Assembly: GCF_000011385.1 (NCBI RefSeq)
Contig: NC_005125.1
Coordinates: 2,666,001-2,730,000 of the forward strand
Length of the DNA stretch: 64,000 nucleotides
Source: Gloeobacter violaceus PCC 7421
GTDB taxonomy: Bacteria; Cyanobacteriota; Cyanobacteriia; Gloeobacterales; Gloeobacteraceae
Direction: 5' to 3'
Position 1 is the stretch's first letter. Each line of letters opens with the position of its first letter. The notes beneath the pieces are model-generated. The model saw nothing but the letters and a program-made list of their open reading frames with translations. It was not told the DNA's origin and did not search any database. Below, one piece after another: positions 45,972 through 53,812 of this stretch. A program made the position numbers and the translations under genes.

Positions 45972-46475
45972 ATGTATCAGCCAGTCAATTACAACCCCAT
46001 CTTTGGCCCTGAGATCCGCTGTCCCCATTGCAGGCAGTGGGTCGCGGCGCTGACGCTGACGGACACCTATCTGTGCCAGCGCCACGGAGCTTTTGAGGCC
46101 GACCCCGAGACCGAGACGCTGGTGCATCTGCAGTCCGGGCGGCGCTGGCGCCTGTGGGAAGACAATTGGTACCGCCAGCACACCCACCCCGACGGCATCC
46201 GCTTCGAAATTCACGAAGAACTCGATCGTCTACACACCCAGGGCTATCGGGCCACGCGGGTGGTGGTGGCCGAGCGCTACCGCGAGCTGATCAGCACGTT
46301 TCTGGAGCGCACCACCTTCGGCCGCAGCGAGGACGCCCGCCACCGCCTCTACGGCCTGCCGGTCGAATTCAGCGGTGCTGCGGACCAAGACGGCCGCTGG
46401 TCGGTGATCAATTTCGAACTGGTCAAAGAGCCGGGTCCGCCCCTCAAATACCCGTACTTTCGTCTATTCGATTGA
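45972..46475 (+). CDS. TIGR02652-family conserved cyanobacterial protein
   Basis: The 167-aa protein has the highly conserved pattern YNPIFGPEIRCPHCRQWVAALTLTDTYLCQRHGAFEADPETETLVHLQSGRRWRLWEDNWYRQHTHPDGIRFEI. A CPHC...CQRH pair suggests a zinc site. I recall this as TIGR02652. Function unknown. The next gene starts 5 bp later. Confidence 0.88.
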   Translation: MYQPVNYNPIFGPEIRCPHCRQWVAALTLTDTYLCQRHGAFEADPETETLVHLQSGRRWRLWEDNWYRQHTHPDGIRFEIHEELDRLHTQGYRATRVVVAERYRELISTFLERTTFGRSEDARHRLYGLPVEFSGAADQDGRWSVINFELVKEPGPPLKYPYFRLFD

Positions 46476-46480
46476 GAGCC

Positions 46481-47761
46481 GTGCCGGAGAATCCCCGCAC
46501 ACGGCAGGTGCAAACCGCGCTGGTCTGGTCTGCGCTGGTACTTTTTGTACTCGCTTTGCACCTGATCCCCACCGGGGCGTCGGTAGTGTGGCTTGCAGCA
46601 GGACTGACGGGTCTGTACGCTGTGCGGGTGCTCTTTGCCCTCAGCCCACGGCCCAAGAGCGATCCTGCCTACCGGCCGCGGGTCTCGGTGCTGGTGGCGG
46701 CCAAAAACGAGCAGGCGGTCGCCGCCCAACTGGTAGCCATGCTGCGCAGGCTCGACTATCCCGACTTTGAAGTCTGGATTGCCGATGACGGCAGCACCGA
46801 CCGCACTTACCAGCGCCTCCTTGAAGCGGGCCGGGGCTGGCAGGCGCTGCATCTGGTGCGGCGCATCCCCGAGCGCAGCCGACCCGGCAAATCCGCGGTG
46901 CTCAACGAGTTGCGCGAGCGCGCCACCGGCGACATTCTGGTGGTCTTCGACGCCGACGCCCGGGTCGAGCCGGATTTTTTGAGCCGCACGGTGCCGCTGT
47001 TCGCCGTTTCAAGCGTCGGGGCCTTGCAGGTGCGCAAGCGCGTCCACAATGCCGATTTTAACTTCTGGACCCGCGGCCAGTCGGCGGAGATGCTGCTCGA
47101 TGCCTTTTACCAGCAGCAGCGCGCCGCCATCGGCGGCACCGCCGAATTGCGCGGCAACGGCCAGCTTGTCCGCGCCGCCGCCCTGGAAGCGGTAGGCGGC
47201 TGGAACGAAGCGACCGTCACCGACGATCTCGATCTCACCTTGCGGCTGCATCTGGGCGGCTGGCAGATCGCCTTTGCAAGCGACCCGTGCGTCGATGAGG
47301 AAGGCGTGACCACCTGGTCGGCGCTCTGGCGGCAGCGATCCCGCTGGGCCGAAGGCGGCTTCCAGCGCTACCTCGACTATGCCCCGCGGCTGTTCGGGGG
47401 GGCCATGGGCACGACCAAAACCGTCGACCAATTGATCTTTTGCACGATCCAGTACCTGATGCCGGTGGCGGCAGTACTTGATCTGCTTTTTGCGTTCCAG
47501 CGCGGCGCTGCGCCGCTGCTCACACCCTTGGTTCTGGTGGCGACTGTGTTTACTGTCTGCGGATTTTACTTCGGCCAGCGCGAGCGGGGAGTGCAAGTGG
47601 GCAGAGCAATGCTCGAAACGCTGGCGGGCACGATCTACTTTCTGCACTGGTTTCCAGTCATCCTGGTGAAACTGGCCCGCACGGCGCTTGAACCCAAAAA
47701 ACTCGTCTGGGTCAAGACCGCCCACCAGGGCGAATACGGGACGGCCGACTTCAAGCCGTAG
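46481..47761 (+). CDS. GT2 family membrane glycosyltransferase
   Basis: 426 aa from the GTG at 46481. Two N-terminal membrane helices (LVLFVLALHLIPTGASVVWLAAGLTGLYAVRVLFA), then the GT-A catalytic domain: SVLVAAKNEQ, IADDGSTDRTYQRLLEAG, VVFDADARV, a TDDLDLTLRL acceptor-site Asp, and the processive QRSRW motif. Two or three C-terminal helices close the fold. It resembles polysaccharide synthases (cellulose/hyaluronan type). The product is unknown. Confidence 0.9.
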   Translation: MPENPRTRQVQTALVWSALVLFVLALHLIPTGASVVWLAAGLTGLYAVRVLFALSPRPKSDPAYRPRVSVLVAAKNEQAVAAQLVAMLRRLDYPDFEVWIADDGSTDRTYQRLLEAGRGWQALHLVRRIPERSRPGKSAVLNELRERATGDILVVFDADARVEPDFLSRTVPLFAVSSVGALQVRKRVHNADFNFWTRGQSAEMLLDAFYQQQRAAIGGTAELRGNGQLVRAAALEAVGGWNEATVTDDLDLTLRLHLGGWQIAFASDPCVDEEGVTTWSALWRQRSRWAEGGFQRYLDYAPRLFGGAMGTTKTVDQLIFCTIQYLMPVAAVLDLLFAFQRGAAPLLTPLVLVATVFTVCGFYFGQRERGVQVGRAMLETLAGTIYFLHWFPVILVKLARTALEPKKLVWVKTAHQGEYGTADFKP

Positions 47762-47854
47762 AACTTGAAATTACCCTTAGACGTCAGTTCGGGATAAGGA
47801 AATACGGTCCGCCTAGGCTGGGATTACCACATCACAAGCCACGGACCGCTCGCT

Positions 47855-48040
47855 ATGCCCAGTCTAGAAGCGCTCTTTTGCCATGTCGATGACTTCTGCC
47901 AACGCTTCGAGCCGCTCTGGCAGCAACAATTGCTCGACGATGGCCTGCGACACAGGCGACGGCCACGCCGACTCTGCCTCAGCGAAATCTTGACGATTCT
48001 GATTGCCTTTCACCAATCCGCTTACCGCCACTTCAAGGCG
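47855..48040 (+). pseudogene. IS982-family transposase N-terminal fragment
   Basis: The first 62 or so residues ([44 protein letters not shown]) match IS982-family transposases. The frame is then cut by the left end of the IS256-family element. The likely left end of the IS982 element lies near 47770. The rest of IS982 is not found on the far side of the IS256 copy. Confidence 0.85.
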
Positions 48041-48334
48041 GGATCTGTCAATTATTTTGTGTAAGTGAATTTGTCATACCTTTAGCCTTCCCTCGAACTC
48101 AATCGTCAGCCGGTTTAGTGCAGGACGCCAATCCCGGATCGGCATCGTCCATTTCTTCATCTGGTTCTGGATCGCCAGATACACCATCTTCATTACCGAC
48201 TCGTCATTCGGCATGATGTGGTGGTTGCGACTCACCTTCCGAATCGTCATGTTCAGTGATTCTATCGCATTCGTCGTGTAAATCACCTTTCGAATGTCCT
48301 CACCAAACCGGAATATCGGGATCACCCGCACCCA

Positions 48335-48355
48335 GGGTCGTTGGGGCAACGACCC
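48335..48355. repeat. Mini-palindrome B in the transposase
   Basis: A 21-bp palindrome (outer arm GGGT, core CGTTG-GGG-CAACG) flanked by the direct repeat CCCAG (48331-48335 and 48355-48359). It adds 24 bp, in frame, between ENW and VRVIP of the transposase. Confidence 0.85.
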
Positions 48356-48423
48356 CCAGTTCTCTCGCCACATCCGACTGACGCTTGAATACTGCTTGTC
48401 CCACTTCTCACTCAAAAGTTCCA

Positions 48424-48444
48424 GGGGCGTTGGGACAACGCCCC
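48424..48444. repeat. Mini-palindrome C in the transposase
   Basis: A 21-bp palindrome (outer arm GGGG, core CGTTG-GGA-CAACG) flanked by the direct repeat CCAG (48421-48424 and 48445-48448). It adds 24 bp, in frame, between AELHL and ELLSEKWDKQY. Confidence 0.85.
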
Positions 48445-49038
48445 CCAGATGCAACTCCGCCTCTTCTTCCGTCGCGGCACTGTAGATAGACCGTAGGTCT
48501 GCACACAATGATTTGCGGTCTTTCCACGACACATATTTGCACGAATTGCGCACCATGTGTACCATGCACAACTGCACCAAGCAACCGTGATAAACCGATT
48601 CAATTGCCTCCGGTAAACCGGTCAGTCCATCCACACAGGCAATCAAAATATCCTTCAGGCCCCGGTTGTTCAGTTCCGTCAGGATCCCCAACCAAAACTT
48701 TGCCCCTTCATGGGCCGAAAGCCAGAGCCCTAAAAGCTCCTTGCGTCCCTCCAGGTCTACGCCCAGAGCCAGGTAGACGGCTTTATTCACCACCCGACCG
48801 TTGTCGCGTACCTTCACCTGCAGGCAGTCAAAATAAGCAATCGGGTAGACGGTTTCGAGTGGACGATTCTGCCATTGCCGCACCTCGTCCATCACCGCAT
48901 CGGTCACGTTCGAGATCAGCGTTGGGGATACTTCGACCCCGTACATCTCCTGCAGTTGGGCTTGAATATCACGGGTCGTCATTCCGCGCGCATACAGCGC
49001 CAGAATCTTCTCATCGAGTCCCGCCAGGCGTGTCTGAC

Positions 49039-49059
49039 CACCCGTTGATCCAACGGGTG
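49039..49059. repeat. Mini-palindrome A in the transposase (frameshifting)
   Basis: A 21-bp palindrome (outer arm CACC, core CGTTG-ATC-CAACG) flanked by the direct repeat TGACC (49035-49039 and 49060-49064). It adds 25 bp and so shifts the transposase frame. Removing it joins VVVRK-GQTRLAGLDEKIL. Confidence 0.88.
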
Positions 49060-49436
49060 TGACCTTTGCGCACAACGACCGGCTCGAACTCGGCGTTGCG
49101 GTCGCGGGGGATGTGGAGTTCGACTGGACCGCATTCGGCCTGGAGGGTCTTCTGACTTTTGCCGTTTCTGGAGTTGCCGGTACCTTTGCCGGCGGCTTCG
49201 TGCTTCTTGTAACCGAGGTGAGTTTCCATCTCGGCTTCGAGAGCGCGTTCAATGACGGCCTTGGTCAGTTGCTTGAGGAGGCCGCCCTCACCGAGGATAG
49301 TTTGCGGGTCGGTGCCGTCGTAATCTTTGAGTAGTTCGTCAAGAATCTCTTTGCGGATGGTCATCAGCTCCTCCTGCCTGAGAGAGTATTGTACTTTCTT
49401 TGCTGCGACCACTTACACAATTTAGTTTACAGACCC

Positions 49437-50086
49437 GCCGAAGCATCAGAGCCCGTTGACCCTGACGATATTGTTTCAGCCATCTGCGCCGCAAGCTCAT
49501 CAGCTTTTCCACCAATTGGCGACATCGCTCCATCCCTTGGGACCAGACTTCACTTTGTAGACCGACTCGAAATGTGCTTCGCCGTTTGACCACTCTACCT
49601 GGCTCCGCTACCCGTGACACGTACTTTTGCAATCCCTGACGCTTCAGTTGCTTGCCGTGCATCACAGACAAACTCATCGCCATCGCAAGCACCATCAGCA
49701 TCCGCTTGAATCGCTTTGGCTGGACACGCAATTTCTCCAGATTGTACCCGCCACTTTTACAGTCGCGGAACATCTCCTCGATGCCCCAGCGGCAACGATA
49801 CCAAGTGATGGCCTCTTGCGGTGTCGACAAATTAGTCAACAGCCACCAGGGCTCACAATAAGCCTCTTTTTTGCCTGGCTGGAATCCGAGTTTCCCGGCG
49901 ATGTTTACAGGCCCAAACGGCTTGCGCTTGACCAGTTTTGCTCCTTTGAACCACAGAGACTGGCCGGGCTTCAGCACCAAGTCTGCTAAACATTGCCAGT
50001 CCGATGGTGCGGACGACTGCAACCATTCACTGCGCTTGAGACGCAGGCAGGCAGTAAAGGAACTGCTGGTAGAATGGAGGCAACAT
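49437..50086 (-). pseudogene. IS4-type transposase relic with internal deletion
   Basis: The N-terminus begins at ATG 50086 (MLPPFYQQFLYCLPASQAQ, then TGA); after an internal deletion another frame carries the C-terminal part (LADLVLKPGQSLWFKGAKLV, TWYRCRWGIEEMFRDCKSGGYNLE with the IS4 Y-R-E-K signature). Its end is truncated by the IS256 element. The rest of this stretch (50087-50273) has short GGGCTTG hairpins but no gene. Confidence 0.85.
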
Positions 50087-50273
50087 TTGATTGATGGGGG
50101 GTTTGCCCACAGTGGCAAGCCCTTCTTTCTTAGGATAGAGGCATCGAAGCCATGCAGGGCAAGCTTTTCAAGCCCTCTGTCACCCCGTCAACTGGTGGAG
50201 AGTAGCGATACAGTCATAATGCCTTACATAAAGCGATCATAGGTACCGCAACGTTGTGCGTCAAAAGACAGGT

Positions 50274-51143
50274 CTAGAGTAACTCGCCTACCATGGCAAC
50301 ATCCGCACGCAACCGGCCACCCGAGGGCACCAGTTGCAGGTGATCGCCGGTGTTCATGGCGTTGCGCGGCGCCATCCAAGGTTCCAGGCAGTAGAAGGGT
50401 TTGTCCTTGAGCGTCCAGAACACCAGAAAGGCAAATACCGGGTCGTAGCGCAGGGTGATTCGGTAACCGTCGGCGGGGCTGGTGGCCGCCGCTTCCTGGG
50501 CGTGCACGTCGGTAAAGATCCAGTCGATCGACGGGGCGTCAAAAGGAAAACCCGTTTGAAAACTACCGGGCTTGCCGGTGACTTGATCGATGTAGCGCGC
50601 AGCGGGCAGGTCGAACCGCAGCTTCGATTTGTCCGTGCAGGGGAAGTACGGATGAAAACCTGTGTACATCGGCAGCGGACGCTCGGAGCGGTTTTCGTAC
50701 TCCTGGCGAATGGTCAACTCGCCCCCATGCAGCAAGTAGGTGAAGCGCACGGTGAAATCGAACGGGTAGCGCTCGCGGGTGGCTTCGTTGCTAGTCAGTT
50801 CGAGGGTGAGGCCGGCGGCGCCCACGGTCGATTCTTCAACCACCTGCCAGGCCATCGTCCGCGCCAGACCGTGCTGTTTGAGGGTGTAGGGCCGGCCCGC
50901 GACGGTGTAGGTGTCGTCGGGCAGGTTGCCGCAGATGGGAAAGAGAATCGGGTTGCCGCCGCGCACCGAGCGGGCGGGGTCGTAGTACGTCTCCGGGTCC
51001 AGGTAGAGCAGATCCCGACCGGCGAGGGTGAAACCGCTCACCATGCCGCCCCGGCCGGGGGCGACGCGTACGGTCGCGTCGGATTCGCTATCCACCAACC
51101 GGCACTCACCGAATGGCCCCGTCTCGCGCTGTACCTGAAACAC
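50274..51143 (-). CDS. Aldose 1-epimerase family protein
   Basis: A 289-aa galactose-mutarotase-fold protein: GGNPILFPICGNLPDD, RPYTLKQHGLARTMAW (catalytic His), GFHPYFPCTDK (second His) and YCLEPWMAPRNAMN (catalytic Glu). It interconverts alpha and beta sugar anomers or hexose-6-phosphates. GTG start at 51143 with a GGAG site. It follows the Fe-S gene by 4 bp, in an operon. Confidence 0.9.
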   Translation of the reverse strand: MFQVQRETGPFGECRLVDSESDATVRVAPGRGGMVSGFTLAGRDLLYLDPETYYDPARSVRGGNPILFPICGNLPDDTYTVAGRPYTLKQHGLARTMAWQVVEESTVGAAGLTLELTSNEATRERYPFDFTVRFTYLLHGGELTIRQEYENRSERPLPMYTGFHPYFPCTDKSKLRFDLPAARYIDQVTGKPGSFQTGFPFDAPSIDWIFTDVHAQEAAATSPADGYRITLRYDPVFAFLVFWTLKDKPFYCLEPWMAPRNAMNTGDHLQLVPSGGRLRADVAMVGELL

Positions 51144-51147
51144 AGGC

Positions 51148-51747
51148 CTACTCCAGTTTAGGAAGCAATTCGCGCAGCAGCAGTTCCTGTGCCTGCGCGG
51201 GATCGACGTAGGTGTGGCGGGTCTTCGCAGGGGTAATCATCAGATTCGGTCCCTGCTTGCAATGCTTCATACAGCCGGTGGTGCGAATTTGGACGCGGTC
51301 TGCGAGGCCGTAGCGCTCGACCGCTTCTTCGAGATTGCGGATGAGCTTGCGCGCACCGCGCTTGCAGCAGTCGGAACTCTCGCAGACCAGCACGCGGGTC
51401 TTGGGCAAAGTCGGGGACGCTGCTTCGGGGGAGTTGGCCGGTTCGGGGAGGTTCGGGGGGACGGGTAGCGGTACAGTGAGCGGTTGGGCGGCATTCACCG
51501 TCGCCTTCAGGTGCAACAGCACCGTCGCTTTAAGATACGTCTCGCCGTCGTCGTCGAATTTGAGCTTGCCGCGCACCTGCACCCGCTCGCCCACGACGAT
51601 GGTCTGGGTCACGCGGTAGGCCCATTCTTTTGGAAACTTCACGACAATCTCCCCTTCGGGTGTCGCCAGGGTGCAGCGGTTCACCAGGCCCCGCTTGCCG
51701 GGCAGGTAGGCCGTCACTTCCCCTTCGAGCGTTCGCAGTTCGCCCAT
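51148..51747 (-). CDS. Thioredoxin-like [2Fe-2S] ferredoxin-domain protein
   Basis: 199 aa from the ATG at 51747 (GAGG site). The N-terminal 90 residues are an OB-like beta domain (EGEVTAYLPGKRGLVNRCTLATPEGEIVVKFP). A Pro-rich linker is followed by a [2Fe-2S] thioredoxin-like domain: RVLVCESSDCCKRGARKL and TTGCMKHCKQGPNLMI, with four or five cysteines for the cluster. Role in redox is inferred. Cotranscribed with the aldose epimerase. Confidence 0.82.
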   Translation of the reverse strand: MGELRTLEGEVTAYLPGKRGLVNRCTLATPEGEIVVKFPKEWAYRVTQTIVVGERVQVRGKLKFDDDGETYLKATVLLHLKATVNAAQPLTVPLPVPPNLPEPANSPEAASPTLPKTRVLVCESSDCCKRGARKLIRNLEEAVERYGLADRVQIRTTGCMKHCKQGPNLMITPAKTRHTYVDPAQAQELLLRELLPKLE

Positions 51748-51860
51748 GCGGTATCCTCGCAGCGCTGTTTTCAACCTAGCACTCCCCCCGGCGGTACTGC
51801 CGGTGAGATTTACACTGCGAGTACAATGGTTGGCTATGAACCAGTTCTGAGATTCGCCCT

Positions 51861-52424
51861 ATGGTTGCTCTTCGCCATCAATTACGCCAGGCTTTCGGCC
51901 AACTGCAGGACAACGCCGTCGGTCTCGAGCGCAGCATTACCGAGCCTGTCACCGAGGGGCTCAATCACCTGCTGGCCAGCTTCTACACGCTCTATCACCA
52001 GTACCAGAAACACCACTGGGTCGTCGAAGGCACCGAATTCGGCCAGCTGCACGAAACCTTCGACGACTACGCCGGTGAGACCCGCGGCTACGCCGAGGAC
52101 TTGGGCGAACGCATCGACGGGCTTGGAGCGGTACCCGTGAGCCGTCCCGCCCGGTTGCAGGAGATGTCCTGCTTCCAGCCCGAGGACGACGGCGTGTTCG
52201 ACTGCCGCACGATGCTGGTCAACGACCTGGGTGCCGAGCAGTCGATCATCAAGCTGCTGCGCCAGCAGATTGCCGCGGCAGGCAGCCTCGGCGACTACGG
52301 CACCGAGCACTACCTCAAGGAAGTACTGCTCAAGACCGAGGAGCGGGCCTTCCACCTGGCCCATTACCTGGCCGACGACAGCCTGGTGCTCGATCTCGAC
52401 CTGCCCACCAACGGCAGCCGCTAG
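51861..52424 (+). CDS. Dps-family ferritin-like protein
   Basis: A 187-aa four-helix protein: ITEPVTEGLNHLLASFYTLYHQYQKHHWVVEGTEFGQLHETFDDYAGETRGYAEDLGERI. The HxxxW and DxxxGE metal-site pattern of Dps ferroxidases is visible (HHWVVEG, HETFDDY). It stores iron and protects DNA against peroxide. The last 4 bp overlap the convergent Rca-like gene. Confidence 0.9.
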   Translation: MVALRHQLRQAFGQLQDNAVGLERSITEPVTEGLNHLLASFYTLYHQYQKHHWVVEGTEFGQLHETFDDYAGETRGYAEDLGERIDGLGAVPVSRPARLQEMSCFQPEDDGVFDCRTMLVNDLGAEQSIIKLLRQQIAAAGSLGDYGTEHYLKEVLLKTEERAFHLAHYLADDSLVLDLDLPTNGSR

Positions 52425-53305
52425 CGGCGCGTATACGCTTCGACCAATCCGCTCTCGATCGCCTGCTGGTCGCTCATGATCTGCTCACCCCAGCGCAAGC
52501 AGCGATCGAGATCGAGGCGGACCGCCTCGAAGCGGGGCGGCTGACCGCCATGGTTGACCAGATTGCGGCTGACGTTCTCCAGTCCCCAGGCTTTGACCTG
52601 CTGGAGCAGCATGTCGTCGTAGGCGCGCGAGCGGATGGCGGCAAAAAAATCGACCGGCTGAGCGCCGAAGCGCTGAATCAGCCGCTCCAGGTCGTAGCGG
52701 CCGAGGGCGGCGCCGTCCTCGGCAAACAGGTGTGCCACGATCTCGGACTTTTCGGCGAAGGTGGGTTCCCACGAGAATTTGCTCATCCGCCCGTCGCGCA
52801 CCAGCGGTGCGTAGAGCTTCGAAAAATCGTTGCCCGTAACCACAAACGGGATGCGCGGCAGCGGCGTCGGGTCGTAACTGCCCGGCAGTTGCACGTTGGT
52901 CGGGTTGTCGGCGATCGCCATCAAAGCGGCGTTGACCAGTTGGGTATTGACCGTGTACTGGGTGGTCGCGCTCCAGAAACCCGCGCCCGCGTCGATGTCG
53001 TGGATGACGATGGCCGCCACCCGCCCGCGCACCTTCACCAATTCCGCCGCCTCCCGGTAGCGCAGGCGGATGAGCCGCCCCGGTTCCCCCGCATCCGGGC
53101 TTTCAAGCTCCGAGGAGGAGATGACGATCACGTTCGCCTGCAACTCCTGCAGCACCCGGTCGACCATGAAGGACTTGCCCTCGCCCTTCGGGCCGTGGAT
53201 GCCCAATATCAAAGGCGTCTGCACCTTCGGCAGCGCCGCGTAGTTTTTGGCGATGTGCAAAATAATCCGGTCGCGAAAACGATCCGGGATGAAATAGCCG
53301 GCCAT
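52421..53305 (-). CDS. RuBisCO activase-like AAA+ ATPase
   Basis: The 294-aa protein follows plant and cyanobacterial RuBisCO activase closely: Walker A GPKGEGKS (residues 38-45), ELESPDAGEPGRLIRLRYREAAEL, Walker B AAIVIHDIDAGAG, TTQYTVNTQLVNAALMAIADNPTNVQLPG and VTGNDFSKLYAPLVRDGRMSKFSWEP. Rca removes inhibitory sugar phosphates from RuBisCO. This copy has no C-terminal SSUL (RbcS-like) domain and no long N-terminal extension. It is not near rbcLXS here, so the target is inferred. Confidence 0.9.
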   Translation of the reverse strand: MAGYFIPDRFRDRIILHIAKNYAALPKVQTPLILGIHGPKGEGKSFMVDRVLQELQANVIVISSSELESPDAGEPGRLIRLRYREAAELVKVRGRVAAIVIHDIDAGAGFWSATTQYTVNTQLVNAALMAIADNPTNVQLPGSYDPTPLPRIPFVVTGNDFSKLYAPLVRDGRMSKFSWEPTFAEKSEIVAHLFAEDGAALGRYDLERLIQRFGAQPVDFFAAIRSRAYDDMLLQQVKAWGLENVSRNLVNHGGQPPRFEAVRLDLDRCLRWGEQIMSDQQAIESGLVEAYTRR

Positions 53306-53371
53306 GGCCCTGCCCCCGCGAATGCCTTCCCCGCATTATAGGCGGTAGCAAATGCTGCAATTTGGCTGGGC

Positions 53372-53770
53372 TTAGAGGGCGCCCGCGGCGCGCAGGCGAG
53401 CGTTGGCGCGCTCCAGGGCGGTCTGTGCCTGCAGCAGTTCGGTTTTGTTCTGGCTGGTGGCAAGGGTCTGCTCGGCGCGGGCAAGGGCGGCGCGGGCGCG
53501 ATCCACGTCGATGCCGCTGCCGAGTTCGGCGGCCATCGCCACGACGCTGACTTCGTTGTTGTCGACTTCGGCCACGCCCGTGAGCACGGCGATCGGGATG
53601 AATGTGCCCTGCTTGCGCACCCGCATCACGCCGTTGCTGAGGCCGGTGATCAGCGGGGCGTGGTTGGTGAGGATACCCAGCTGGCCGCTGACGCTGGGCA
53701 ACACCACCTCATCGACCTGGTCGTCGAAGACGACTTTGTTGGGAGCGACAATCTTAATCTGCAAAGCCAT
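53372..53770 (-). CDS. atpC: ATP synthase epsilon subunit
   Basis: The 132-aa F1 epsilon subunit: KIVAPNKVVFDDQVDEVVLPSVSGQLGILTNHAPLITGL beta-domain (residues 5-43), then the helical C-terminal part (ARAALARAEQTLATSQNK). It regulates F1 rotation. It lies 42 bp downstream of pdhC instead of directly after the beta gene. Confidence 0.96.
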   Translation of the reverse strand: MALQIKIVAPNKVVFDDQVDEVVLPSVSGQLGILTNHAPLITGLSNGVMRVRKQGTFIPIAVLTGVAEVDNNEVSVVAMAAELGSGIDVDRARAALARAEQTLATSQNKTELLQAQTALERANARLRAAGAL

Positions 53771-53812
53771 GGCAACTCTCTCCTCGCAAAACGGCGTCCG
53801 GACAATCGATCA

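Larger units (their letters stand above)
48074..49364 (-). pseudogene. IS256-family transposase, frameshifted
   Basis: Starts at ATG 49364 with a strong AGGAGGAG site (MTIRKEILDELLKDYDG). The first frame runs to HTRWINGWSDTPG, then shifts at 49040-49064 into the frame that reads QTRLAGLDEKILALYARGMTTRDI to the end. The DDE residues are all present (YFDCLQVK, ACVDGLTG, TTNAIESLN). The shift and two in-frame inserts come from three mini-palindromes annotated separately. Without them the protein is a normal mutator-type transposase of about 400 aa. Confidence 0.9.
48041..49436 (-). mobile_element. IS256-family insertion sequence
   Basis: A 1396-bp element bounded by imperfect terminal inverted repeats. 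The left end begins GGATCTGTCAATT and the right end, read inward, GGGTCTGTAAACT; both share TTGTGTAAGTG (22 of 27 identical). It carries one transposase gene on the minus strand. The flanks (TCAAGGCG left, GCCGAAGC right) share no target-site duplication, and lie in two different older ISs, so flanking DNA was lost or rearranged after insertion. Confidence 0.88.
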
